Shown piece by piece: positions 54,227-64,000 of a DNA stretch of 64,000 nt. Position 1 is the stretch's first letter, and each line of letters opens with the position of its first letter. Where the stretch lies: the NCBI GenBank assembly GCA_024196135.1, contig JAMQCK010000001.1:1-64000 (forward strand). The letters are read 5' to 3'. The notes beneath the pieces are model-generated. The model had not been told where the DNA came from. It ran no database searches and was given only the letters and a program-made list of their open reading frames with translations. This stretch comes from Pleurotus ostreatus/Saccharomyces cerevisiae fusant. Taxonomy: Eukaryota; Opisthokonta. Both the position numbers and the translations under genes were made by a program.

Positions 54227-57200
54227 TCATACTTTCAGTTGGACAATCTCATCCACCTTCTCCACGATGAACTCGCCCAACTCGCGAGAGTAGAGCGTAC
54301 AATTCGTCTCGTCATGCTGCAGGTCCGATATTGTCCACACCTCGCCCTTGTGCGAGCCCGACATTGGCGTGACGATCTGTTGATTAGCGGTAGGGCGGAG
54401 GGGAATGATGTATTTGGCGAGGATGTTGCGATTGCCGACGCCGTCCGCTTCATGGTCAAAGACGACGCGCAGCGTTTGCTCGTGGTCGCGCCCCATGCGC
54501 ATGATGCCGTCGAGCGTACCCGTTTGGCCTTCGTAGCGACCACCCAGGTAGTTGTCCGGGAGCGTGCCCTGTATCTTGACGCGGAGACTTCTCGCGTGCT
54601 GTGCGAGGGCGGGATCAAACATCCAATTTTCTCCGGGGGCTGCGTAATCTTGAGTAAGGTGCGTCATAAGAGGCAGAAGTGAACTTACAGCCATCGTCAT
54701 CCTCCTGGTCGTCCATGTAGTGGCCACTGGGTGCAGGCGTAGGTGCAGACGCTGCCGGTGTCTCAGCAGAGAGCATGCCACTCGGATACGGTGTAGGAGC
54801 TGCGGCAGGTGTTGGTGCCGTTGCAGCAGGCGTCGCGGCCGAGTAACCTGGTGTTGGCGCGGTCTGGTTCTAAGGCGAAGGTCAGGAACAAGGAAGAATA
54901 GCGCAGGGACACTATCGACTTACCCAACTAGGCGACTGACCACCATTGTTGAGTGACCAGGCGTCATTGCTGCTGCTGTTGCCCCAAGCCGTTGCAGGCG
55001 TCGAGCCGCCCCAGTTTCCTCCGCCACTACTGCCCCACCCACTGCTGCCGCCTCCGCCGGCGCTTCCACCGCCCTGCGCATACGGATTGGGCGTGCGCGA
55101 GCTCGCCTGCCACGCCGGCGTTCGACCGCCATCGTTCGCATACGGATTCGGCGTCTTCGAGTTCGTACTCCACGCCGGTGTCTTGCTCCCGCTCCCGCTC
55201 TGGTACGGGTTCGGCGTCCGCGAGTTCGTGCTCCACGCCGGCGTCCGCCCGCCGTTGTTCATGTACGGGTTCGGCGTGCGGCTCGCGCTGCCCCACATCG
55301 GCGTCCCGGGCGTTTGCGAGATGTACGGGTTGACGGAGGGCGACGCCATGTTGTTGCTTGGGGGGCCCATGTTGGTGCGCCGTGGGCGGTTGCGGTCGCC
55401 GAGGGCCTGCATTTGGTTGCCCTCTTTGACGGCGAGCTTTGACTTGTCGATGGAGATGATCTTGTTGCCCGTCAGTTCCACGCGCGCGAGGTTGCCGTTT
55501 GTGTCCTTGATTCGACCGTAGTAGCCTTTCTGGGGACCCTTGATGATGCAGACGTGCAGGCCGATGTCGCGGTCGCGCGGGCCGCGTCCAATCTGACCAA
55601 TGGCCATTGATGCGCTCAGAGCGGGGTTCATCTTCGACAAATCCGTGGACGCCTTGATCTCGTTGCGCGGTGTGACGGGTGCGAGGGATCGTGTCTTCGT
55701 CACGAAGATGCCACCGTTTTCTGGGATCTCGCGGTTGTGCAGAAAGGCATAGAACGACTGGTGGATGTGCAAGACGCGACCCTTGCGACCCTAAATCAAG
55801 GCGTCAGCGACAGAACATATACCTATTGTGGCCAGAAACTCACCTCGCCATCGACCTCCTTGACCATATCCTGTATGCGGAGCTCGTGTCCAGTGTTGTC
55901 CGCCGCGATGGCATGTCTGGAATCGCGTCGCATGGCGATCTGATGTGGCTGAACCATACGCTTCTGGCCATTCTGGTCGAGGACCCAGAAGGAGTCGCGC
56001 TCCGTCCGGAAGATGACACCGACTGTAGACTGACTGGAAGGCCGTGAGTTTCATATAATCCGGAGTTTACGAAAAGACGTACTCAAGCTGGACAAGGTCG
56101 TGCAACTCGTAATCACCGACGATGTTCGTAGACGTGCCGACCTCCGCAGCTTCTCGCAAATCTTTGGAGAATACCGACACCTACGACGGGTCAGACCTCA
56201 CATACAAGTATGTAAGAAAACGCGCGTACCTCTTTCATCGTCATATCAGAAACGAAGGTCACGACATTGTCGGACACGGACACGACCAAACCCGTCTCGT
56301 CGGCGTTCTGACCAGCCATGACCTTGACGTGGTCACCGGGCTTGAAGCGCTTGCGCACGCTACGCGCGGTAACCTCAATCTTCTGCCCCTCAACGTCCGA
56401 GCCCACACCCGCCGAGATGGTGATGATATCCCCGCGAATCTCCTCGACCATACCCTGCAGCCCGGCCTGCGCGCCCTCGAACACCTCGACCTGGTCTCCA
56501 GGCTGCAGCACGAGCGTCGCTGCCTTGCGCGAGGCCTCGGCGATGGCGGTGAGGTTGACTTCGCCGTCCTCGCCCGCGCTCATGCCGCGCGTGAACTGCG
56601 TGATCTCGTCCAGAGAAGGATTGGCATCCTCGGTGCTAATCCAGGAGAGCTTGAAGTCCTTCTCGAGGAAGCCGTTCTTGTAGGTGTCACCAGCGAAGAT
56701 GTAGTGCCGACCAGTCGTAGACGGACGGGTGATGACAGCCCTGCCACCATACGCCGACTGGACAGCCTCGACGTTGAAGAGAGCTTGGGGAGGACGGGAG
56801 ACACCCGGACCAGCAGTCTTCTTGCGTTTCTTCACACTGCCGTCCACAGGCGCCTCGTCTGGCGGACGCATGTCGATACGGGGAATGAGCCGTAAACCAG
56901 CTTCCTCTCCATTTTCCGTGACGTCGATAACCTGCGCCAGGTCGCCCGCGTACTTCAAAGGCTTCTTCAGCCGTACCCACATGCCGGGCGTGATGTTCAG
57001 GTCCTTCTGCTTGAGCTGCAGAAGGCTGGTCATCTCGTCGATGGGTACGAGCGTGATGCCACGGGTGGGGAAGATTCCAATGAGGCCATTGATGGCATGC
57101 GAGACGGCGCGCGAGCTCCTCGCTTCAATGTAGACATAGCCCTGTAGGGACTCGCGGTAGAACGCAGAGTAGATCTGCAGAGGCTTGGGTTGGAACTCGA

Positions 57201-57945
57201 GGTCGATCGCCTTGCGCATGAGACTGAAGACGATATCGCGTTCCTTGCCAGGCTACGGATTCAAGAGGGTCAGAAGGGTAGTTCTATGAGTGAATGCCAC
57301 AGCGTACCTTCACTCGAACGAGCCATAGATTCGGGTCATCGACATCGGGCATGAGGAAGTGTTGGGGAACCTCGTTCATGTCGCCGGTGTACTTGTGGTA
57401 GGCGCGATTGCCATAGCGCTTGCTGAGGTTCTTCGCAATCTGCTCGGGGTCCAAGTCCTCTTGCTCGAGCTCGCGTCTTGTGTTTAGTCGTGCATGGTGC
57501 GTCGCTCCCCCTTCATCATCGAAGGTCTCGTTCCGTTCGATGAAGCCGTCTGAGGACGGTACATATTAGTTGTGGCATCAGCGCAGAGACTAAATGACGC
57601 ACCGAGTCCAAAGCCCTCCTCTTCCTCCTCCTCTTCTTCGTCATCGCTGACCTCGGCTTCAATATCGAGGAAATTGTGTGCGCCGCCGCGCTTCTTGTGG
57701 CTATGCTTTGCGCGCTTCCGCCTGCGACCGGACTGCGCCTCTTCCTCCTCTTCTTCCTCTTCGTCCTCATCATCTTCCTCCTCCTCCGGGTCGCGCTCTT
57801 CTTCCTCTTCTTCCTCCTCCTCTTCGTCGAAATGCGCGCGCTGCTTGCTTTTGTCCGCCGGCTCTTCCCCATGCCCCATGTCGTAGTCGCCTCCGTAATG
57901 TGCGGAGGGGTCGGCGGGAAATTCGTTCTCGTCAAGGTCGGACAT
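54227..57945 (-). CDS. SPT5: Transcription elongation factor SPT5
   Basis: The ATG at 57945 gives MSDLDENEFPADPSAHYGGD, followed by a very acidic region (runs of Glu broken by RDPEEEEDD) with a KRAKHSHKK patch. The NGN domain contains DPNLWLVRVKPGKERDI, GYVYIEARSSRAVSHAINGL and GIFPTRGITLVPI. KOW repeats follow: ITPGMWVRLKKPLKYAGDLA, LQPGDQVEVFEGAQAGLQGM, FKPGDHVKVMAGQNADETG, DMVKEVDGEGRKGRVLHIH and GLHVCIIKGPQKGYYGRIKD. The C-terminal repeat region has RTPNPY and GGRTPAWS units. The last part ends YRPTANQQ-type text and EFIVEKVDEIVQLKV at the stop. With SPT4 it forms DSIF, which clamps RNA polymerase II; the CTR is phosphorylated by CDK9-type kinases. Confidence 0.95.
55081..55335. repeat. 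Coding minisatellite for the SPT5 C-terminal repeats
   Basis: TACGGATTGGGCGTGCGCGA and its variants start at about 55081, 55141, 55204, 55264 and 55324, with periods of 60, 63, 60 and 60 nt. Each unit codes a (N/S)RTPNPY...TPAWS segment on the minus strand. Confidence 0.85.
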
Positions 57946-58319
57946 GGTGGTCAGAGACAAGAAGCGATGGGCCAGCTAGGCTGTACGGGTCGCGCCCTGA
58001 CGGGTGTTCGTGAATAAGAGGCGTTGTGTGACGCTCGTCACGACTGTCATGATTTGCACGTGCTCCATTGTTCTCAGCGTCTGCTACTGTCAGTGCCACA
58101 AAGTTGCAGACATGAACGAATAGCCAAGCGATATCCATGGACATCCAACGGACGTCCACTGAGCGTCCGACAGAAGGCCGACGCTCAGAAGGGCTGGTGC
58201 TGGGAGAGCGACCTTCGCAGTTTTAAACCAGGCGCAGTTGGGCGAAATGAGGAGAATGCCCCGCAAGCAATCTCAACTGACCCATTTCAACAGCCTTCAA
58301 CTCGCTCGAAGACTTAAGC
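57946..58319. other. SPT5 upstream region
   Basis: About 0.37 kb between SPT5 and the DUS3 relic. No gene recognised. Confidence 0.4.
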
Positions 58320-58560
58320 ACGTCATCCTCGGCACTTACAAGGCGCTGTGGGACGAGCCAGTGATCGTGATGCTACGCAGAGGCGTAAAGGACAGGAAGA
58401 AAAACGCGCACTTCGCCGCGCCTGAATGTGAGATGCGCGTGGCTGGTGAGGGTGCGTTCGGGTTGGAATTTGAGAAAGAAAGGCGGAGGATGCATTGGGG
58501 AGAGCAAAGGGGAAAATACGAACGGGAGGGAGGAGGAGGACGGGAGAAGAAGTAGGACAC
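58320..58560 (+). pseudogene. Decayed DUS3 fragment
   Basis: The plus-strand frame reads VILGTYKALWDEPVIVMLRR and GVKDRKKNAHF. Intact DUS3 at 45.6-45.7 kb reads [18 protein letters not shown] and [11 protein letters not shown]. Matching continues into the intron position. The piece covers about 45 codons of the catalytic domain, lacks the active-site Cys region and all other exons, and has several changes at fixed residues, so it cannot be a working gene. It faces the module-3 gene tail to tail, as intact DUS3 faces the module-2 gene. Confidence 0.75.
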
Positions 58561-58909
58561 CGACGGCCGTTCGCGCAGCTACACACGCTTGCGCGCGGCT
58601 ACGGGTCTATATGAAGCTTGTCTACTGGACGTATGCCATGAGGTGCGCGCATACGAGGCGGACAGAGTTCCTCAGAGTTTACAACGGAATGTATTTGTGA
58701 GCGAGTTCTACAGGACAGATCCGTGATTTCAAGGCATCATCATAAGCGTTATAGGTATGTGAGGGATACATGTGAAAGGCGGTCGACATACGAGGCTACA
58801 GTCCGAACAATTAAGTACGGTGGCATGTAGGATACAAGGCATGAAACGATGAGCGTACACAGACCGAGAGAGAAAGGAAAGGTATCCATGAACCAAGCCA
58901 GAAGCTCAC

Positions 58910-59915
58910 TCAAAAGCGCATCGCGCAATACTCAACGAAGGTCACCGCAATCGTCGCCGCCTCAGCGCGCAAATCGTCGCTGATCTCGTTCTTGAGCTCG
59001 ATCTGAAGGGCGTTCTTGTGGCCGGCGTTGTAGCGCATGCGCAAGGCCGCAACGAGAGTCGTGACGTTGGTCTTGAAGGGGGGTAGGTCCAAGGAGAGCG
59101 AGCGCAGGTTGGGCAGACCGGCCTTCTTGAAGGCGTTGACCAGCGGGGTCTGTAGGCTCGTGTTTGACTTCAGCTCCAGAGACACGAGACCGGCCGCCGC
59201 GGTGGAGCAGAGGTAAATCTCTAGCCCCTTCTTGTCAGAAAAGGCGAGCCCGAGGGAAAGATGTGTGAGCTTGGCCTCCGCCTGCCGAAGCAGCTTGAAG
59301 ATCGTGACCTCCCAGCCGGGCTCTACCCTCCCTGCTAGGTGTAGGACAACCCTGACAAGCCTGGGCGCTTTTAGAGCTTTGAGGAAGACGAAGACCTGGG
59401 CGCGAGTCCTCATTTCGAGGTTGGTAGTGCCACTCTTGATGATGAGGACGATCAGGTCGGACGCGTCAACGTCGGAGGAAGAGATTACAGGTCCGGGCTG
59501 AATTTGCAGCGCTTCCACGGTGTAGGGGTCCCCGGCCTTCTCGGAGGCCTCGATGAGGCGAACCAGCGTGTCCGCATCGGCGATGTGGCAGAAGTTCTTC
59601 CAATACGGCTCCGGATAGACGGGAGCAAGGTCGTCATTCGTGGAGGACGTTGCAGGACACACTGTCGTTGCGATTAGTCTCCTTCAATATGCGCGATCGT
59701 ATATCACGTACAGGTTCTTGTGACGGGGATAATGCTCATCGTGCCCCTCTCGCGCACCTTCTTGAGCTGTTTTGAGGGGCCCGGATTGCGACCTATATGT
59801 CTAGTATTTTGGGTGAGCATGACGACTTGACTGTGGCAAAGCGTCGTACTGACCCTGCTGACGCCGTATATGAGACGACGCCCTTCTTCGTCCTCTGCTT
59901 TCGGTCTGGAGCCAT
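58910..59915 (-). CDS. Orphan leucine-rich protein, module family member 3
   Basis: Three exons on the minus strand with the same phases as member 2. The ATG at 59915 gives MAPDRKQRTKKGVVSYTASA, the intron ends CTAG, exon 2 reads GHIGRNPGPSKQLKKVRERG and MSIIPVTRT, exon 3 starts LCPATSSTNDDLAP. The body contains SGTTNLEMRTRAQ, AKLTHLSLGLAFSDKKGLEI, AGLVSLELKSNTSLQTPLVN, LPNLRSLSLDLPP and LVAALRMRYNAG; the end is VTFVEYCAMRF. About 300 aa. The C-terminal third is nearly identical to member 2, while the part around residues 70-150 differs much more, a pattern that could come from recent gene conversion at the 3' end or from selection on the middle. No known family. Confidence 0.8.
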
Positions 59916-60007
59916 TGGAATGTGTGAATATGAGTGTGAGATATGTAGCCGTGCCACTGAGATGTACTTGGGTTGCTTGGTAGTACATCCTGTCGAGGCG
60001 AGCGCCC

Positions 60008-60014
60008 TTTTATA
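60008..60014 (-). promoter_or_regulatory. TATA-like box of module gene 3
   Basis: CCAGATATAAAA on the minus strand, about 95 bp before the ATG at 59915. Further upstream is a conserved CACGTG (near 60090) also present in copies 1 and 2. Confidence 0.65.
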
Positions 60015-60547
60015 TCTGGTAGGAGACTGGTCTATGTCAAGGCGCTTCTTCCTCGCCGAATGACGAGGAGTAGCGCCGACTATCACAAAACACGTGGGGA
60101 GAGACGCTACATCGTCCAGAGCGATACCAATACAGCTGTTCAAGTTCACAAAATGAGCCTCCACGAGGCGCCGCGAAGCTCACCTTCATGGCCCTACCAC
60201 TGATGGGAGAGCTTCTTGAGAAACGCGTGCACATGAGAGGGTCAAAAAAGGTACGGATTCCGTGATGGCGCCTCTGATGCCACAATGTTTGCTGTATGCC
60301 ACGAGCTGTGCCAGGACCTTCGGCGGAGCTGTGCTTGGGCGCTCAGTGAGGCGCTGCATCTATCAACGAGAGAAGCAGCCGAGGGTCCAGGCAGAGGTCC
60401 TGAGAAGCTCAAGGTCAAAAGACCGGGGTAACAATTGCGTTGCCACGGCGCGTCGACCATGAGGAGCAGGTCCAACCAGAGGCGTCACGGTTTGTCACAA
60501 TAGACCGGAACACTGCAGCCGGCTGATCCGGCTCAGGCGCTGCCGGT

Positions 60548-60553
60548 TATAAG
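60548..60553 (+). promoter_or_regulatory. Conserved TATAAG element facing the array, copy 3
   Basis: CCGGTTATAAGCACCCGC, matching 28845 and 42481 although the GC-rich stretch before it is partly lost here. Confidence 0.35.
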
Positions 60554-60589
60554 CACCCGCGCTTCTTGCCAGAAACCATCTTCGTCGGA

Positions 60590-62330
60590 TACAAGTCCAA
60601 CTGGCTACCACGGGACGTTGCACCGGATGTACTCTTTCGGAGTAGACGCCCGCAGCTTCATCGTCTCGAAAAGTTGCGGGTGCTCTGCTATAGGTCTGCG
60701 CGGTGTATACTAGGTGGTGGTCGGGTCGCCACCACCGCCGCTGCCTGGATCGTCGGATGGATGATTCGATCGGCGGCGGCGAGACCTGACGAAGTTTGGG
60801 CCCACCAAGGGGTACGAATGGCTTGGTGACTCTCCCAGTCGTACCCTGCGGTGGGTGGACTTGTGTCCGTTGCGGGCGCTTGTACAGTGTCGCCTGCTCC
60901 TCTGCCCCACCGCTTCGGCGGTGGCAATGGGAGTCATGGAGGTGCCGTACCTGCGCTCGCAGCTATACCACACGTCGCTAACTATGCCTCTGCCCTACGT
61001 CGCCAGGCAGGTGCAGCACATGATATGTGGCATTGGCGGAGGATTGTCGTCGTCGGACACAAGCGCAACTGGCTACCATGGGTCGTTGCGTCAGATGGGC
61101 TCTCCCGTAGGCAGGCGACGACCGCGTTCCAACGAATTGGTCGTGCGCCCTGCTGATCAGAGTGCGGAAGACAGCTGTGCGACGTATACTAAATGGTAGT
61201 CGGGTCGCCGCTGCTGTCGTTGCCTGGAGCATCGGTTAGATGGTTCGGCCAACGACGGCGAGACCTGACATCGTTCGGGCCCATCACAACTACGAATGGC
61301 TTGGTAACTCTCCCGGACGTATGCTGTGGTGGGTGGGCTTGTGTCCACCACGAGCGCTTGCGTGGCGCTATCGATGCCATGTCTTACCTCTATTGCTTCG
61401 GCGGTAGAGTTGGAGGTGACGGAGGTGCCGCGGAAGCGCTCGCAGCCACAGTCGTGTGCTGCCAGTGATGCTACCCGCTTGTCAGCGCGCGGCGGAGGCA
61501 GTACATGATGTGTGGCGTCGGCGAAGACCCAGTTGGTTTCCGAGGGAACACCCTGATAGCTTGCCTTTTCACGAAGGCTTGCGGACGGGATGTTCCTCGG
61601 AGGCTTCTTGGCGCTTCGCCGATATCGACGGCCAATGTTTGGAACCCCCCTCTTCCTTCGGAGGATTTGTCAGGGCCTACTAACATTTTTTCTAGGTCGC
61701 CGTCGTCAGACACAGGCCCAACTAGCTACCATGGGCATGCGTCGGATGAGCTCTCCCATTGGCAGGCATCGGTCTACTTCTGCTCGAAGAGGTCGTGCGC
61801 CTGGCCGAACAAACGGAGGAAGCCAGCTGCGCGGCGTACACTATGTGGTAGTCGGGTCGCCGCTGTCGTCGTCGCCCGGGTCGTCGTGTAGATGCCTTGG
61901 CCAACGGCGACGAGACCTGGCAGCGTTCGGGCCCATCGCGAGTACGAATGGCTTGCTCACCCTCCCGGACGTACGCGCGGTGGGTGGGCCTGTGTCCATG
62001 CTAGCGCTCCCGTGGTGCTGTCGAGGCTACTCCCTTTCCTGTCGCTTTGGCGAGGGGTCAGGCGTAGCGGAGGCGCCGCGGGCGCTCTCGCAGCCGCACC
62101 CGCGTACCGCTGATGACGCCTCTCGTGCGAGGACGAGAGGCGGAGGCGGTATACGGCCTGTGGTGTCGAACGACGCGAGGTTGCTCTGCTGGGATATCCG
62201 AGTAGCGGTCGTCCTCGCGGATCTTCAGCGAAAAGAAACATCCGTGAGGCTCCTCCGTCCTTCGACAACGACGGTCATTTTTTTTTGGAATTCCCTCCTC
62301 AGTCGGAGGATTTACGATATTCATCCAGTT
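60590..62330. repeat. Tandem array of module copy 3
   Basis: Anchors GGTGGTCGGGTCGCC/GGTAGTCGGGTCGCC at about 60716, 61197 and 61850, spaced about 481 and 653 bp. One short and one long unit plus a terminal piece make it the shortest of the three arrays. Confidence 0.75.
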
Positions 62331-62340
62331 CAGTATCCAC

Positions 62341-62843
62341 ATGTACGCGCGCAATGATTGTAGATCACACCTATGCTTTTGCGTGGGTGACTATGTCCAG
62401 AAATCCCATGTACATACTGTACGTACTACAGACTGATGTTCAACGCAGCCGCGCGAGGATCGGCAACGCTGAGCGCTGAGCCAAGTGGCCTTCGCGTGAT
62501 CATTCTCAACACTTGCGATCCCTAACGGTCCTTTGACTCTGAAGCTGCTGACGCGCAAACGAAGGAGATCGCAGCCAAGATGATTGACTCTAGTTTACGC
62601 GACCGTTGGCTCGATGGCTGAAGCGCTGTTATGCCCTTGCTGTCCCAGTGAAGGTGGAGGCGCCAGGCAACAATAGTGCGCCTCGCAACAACGGGCGTTC
62701 GCCTCATCGGAAATCAGGCAAGACGGATGTACAGCCAGACGGCGCAATCCAAAAGCTGAGCAAAAGAGCACGGTCAGTGTATAGTCCCATTGCTTGTAAC
62801 AAAATACTGTGACCATGCTATGACCATGCTATGAAGCGTGCGC
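62341..62843. other. Flank of module 3, no gene seen
   Basis: About 0.5 kb, partly similar to the flank of module 1 at 31.9-32.1 kb. A short direct repeat GACCATGCTAT occurs twice near 62810-62832. Confidence 0.4.
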
Positions 62844-63993
62844 TCAAGCCGTAGCCTGCCTACTCGCATCCGACCACAGCTCCTTCACCGCCCCCCAATA
62901 CAACTCCGGATTCGCCCTCGCGAGCGCCACATGCGGCGCCCTCTCTAAGAGCACCTCCCTGACCTTAATCCCCTTCTCCTTTACCCTCTCCACATGCTCC
63001 CTCACCTCCCCCCAGCCCACCAGCTCGTCTGTCTTCGAGTGCACGTACAACCTCTCGCTCTCCTTCCCCATCCACGGCAGCACGTCCGGGCGACACAAGT
63101 CCGCCTTCAACTTCTCGCCGACGGGTAGGACGCCGAAGACGGGGAAGAGGAAGTAGTGATAGAAGGACCAGAAGCTGGCCACGACCGCGGAGACGGCAAA
63201 GCGGACGACGGGGTTGGGTATGAGGCCGGCGAAGGCGCGGATGGCGGTGCGGAGGGTGCCGGTGGCGGGAGCGGAGTCGACGATGAGGGCGGAGGCGGCG
63301 ACGGAGGTGGGGGAGCGGTTGCGGGAGCGGAGGAGTGAGCCGAGGGTGCAGAGCTGGCTACTACCGCCTAAGAGGAAAGGTAAGTGAGCCGTCGCTGCGC
63401 AGGAGATGAAGGTGCATACCATTGGAGAATGAGTGCGCGAGGATGCGCGGCGGGGTGGCGTCGAGTGTGGCAAAGGACTCGATGACCTCCGCTGCTGGTA
63501 TCAACATTTTCTCCTACGTTATCTTGAGTATACGCTATCATAGATATGAGCGAATGCTCACATTCCAGCTGGCCGGTTTGAAGAAGAACGCGGGTTCGGA
63601 CTGGATGAGCAGTATGGTGGCGTTGGGATACCACTCATGGTAGACGTGACTATACTTGTGCAGATGGGAAAGTTTCGCGCCCACTAGACAGATAAGTGGT
63701 CGTTAGAAATGTAGCGTGAAGGACAGAGGTGGCATGAGAGGGATGAGTGATGGGGGATGAAGGGGGAACTTGAATGAGGGGATGGCAAGGCATGAAGGGT
63801 GCAGTGTTGGTCGACTTACTCCAGCCACATAAGATGACGAGGCTGTAGCGATAGTCAGTGATGGGCAGTCGTGAGCTGACAGGCATACGCACTCTGGGTC
63901 GCTGGTATCCCTGTCTATCTTCTGCGCGGGGGAATCACCATGCGATAGCCAAATGTCCTTCGCGAGCTTAGTGAACAGAGGAGCTTCCGCCAT
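62844..63993 (-). CDS. TMEM53/DUF829-family alpha/beta-hydrolase-like protein
   Basis: Four exons. The ATG at 63993 gives MAEAPLFTKLAKDIWLSHGD, then a short exon LVILCGWMGAKLSHLHKYS, HVYHEWYPNATILLIQSEPA and FFFKPASWN. Further exons read VIESFATLDATPPRILAHSF with SNGGSSQLCTLGSLL (the HxFSNGG region of this family), VDSAPATGT and a last exon with KADLCRPDVLPWMGKESERL, HSKTDELVGWGEVREHVERV and VALARANPELYW. The conserved GW, HxFSNGG and late Asp/His landmarks fit PF05705-type proteins, a hydrolase-fold group including TMEM53. A hydrophobic stretch (FAVSAVVASFWSFYHYFLF) may anchor it to a membrane. Substrate and role are unknown. The gene is complete within the window. Confidence 0.82.
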
Positions 63994-64000
63994 GGTAGGT

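Larger units (their letters stand above)
58680..62340 (-). repeat. Repeated module, copy 3
   Basis: The third module, on the minus strand. Its 3' edge near 58680 matches the edge of copy 2 at 44400 (CGGACTGTAGCCTCGTATG and CTCACAAATACATT in reverse complement). Its outer edge near 62260-62330 carries CTTCGACAACGACGGTCATT plus a CCTCCTCAGTCGGAGGATTT element. Confidence 0.8.

Noticed and set aside
57572..57886. Serine-rich plus-strand ORF across SPT5
   Set aside because: It is the antisense reading of the GAG/GAA acidic run of SPT5.
1..64000. CRISPR arrays or bacterial operons
   Set aside because: Spliceosomal introns throughout and no short regularly spaced identical repeats with unique spacers.

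Overview
The window is nuclear DNA of a filamentous basidiomycete, most likely an Agaricomycete. Genes are dense and lie on both strands. They are cut by many short introns (mostly about 45-60 nt, GT(A/G)NGT...AG). The protein set is typically fungal: DUR3 urea permease, DUG1 dipeptidase, UDP-glucose dehydrogenase, DUS3, SPT5, a MICOS subunit, a GH31 glycosidase and a small NRPS. GC content is moderately high, so many antisense and out-of-frame ORFs stay open by chance. I rebuilt gene models by joining exons across frames; several first exons are too short to show as ORFs.

Layout. 0-5.3 kb: a truncated C2-like protein, a secreted GH31 enzyme and a KPWE-motif (Pex39-like) protein. 5.4-6.9 kb: tRNA-Val and a degenerate GCCTTACT motif field. 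6.9-17 kb: DUR3 with a GATA-rich upstream region, a SUZ-domain protein, DUG1 and a Rad5/Rad16-like SNF2 ATPase. 17.1-22.3 kb: an EST1/SMG7-like gene flanked by two inverted, order-permuted copies of a dispersed repeat with a Pol III B-box-like core. 22.5-26.6 kb: an A-T-C NRPS. 27-44 kb: two copies of an undescribed repeated module around a candidate small secreted protein, a second tRNA-Val, UGDH and a short unknown ORF. 44.5-58 kb: DUS3, MIC12-like, intron-containing tRNA-Pro, a membrane-anchored coiled-coil protein and SPT5. 58-62.4 kb: a DUS3 gene relic and the third module copy. 62.8-64 kb: a TMEM53/DUF829 protein.

The most unusual content is the three-copy module (about 26.9-31.8, 40.0-44.4 and 58.7-62.3 kb). 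Each copy has one three-exon gene for a basic, leucine-rich orphan protein of about 300 aa. Upstream of it lie a conserved promoter block, an oppositely facing TATA-like element, and a tandem array of about 0.48 and 0.65 kb units carrying imperfect palindromes. The arrays hold roughly 5, 4 and 3 repeat periods. Copy 3 sits beside a decayed DUS3 fragment in the same relative orientation as intact DUS3 beside copy 2, which points to segmental duplication. No transposase or reverse transcriptase is visible. The remaining genes look like ordinary housekeeping or metabolic genes with no shared pathway.
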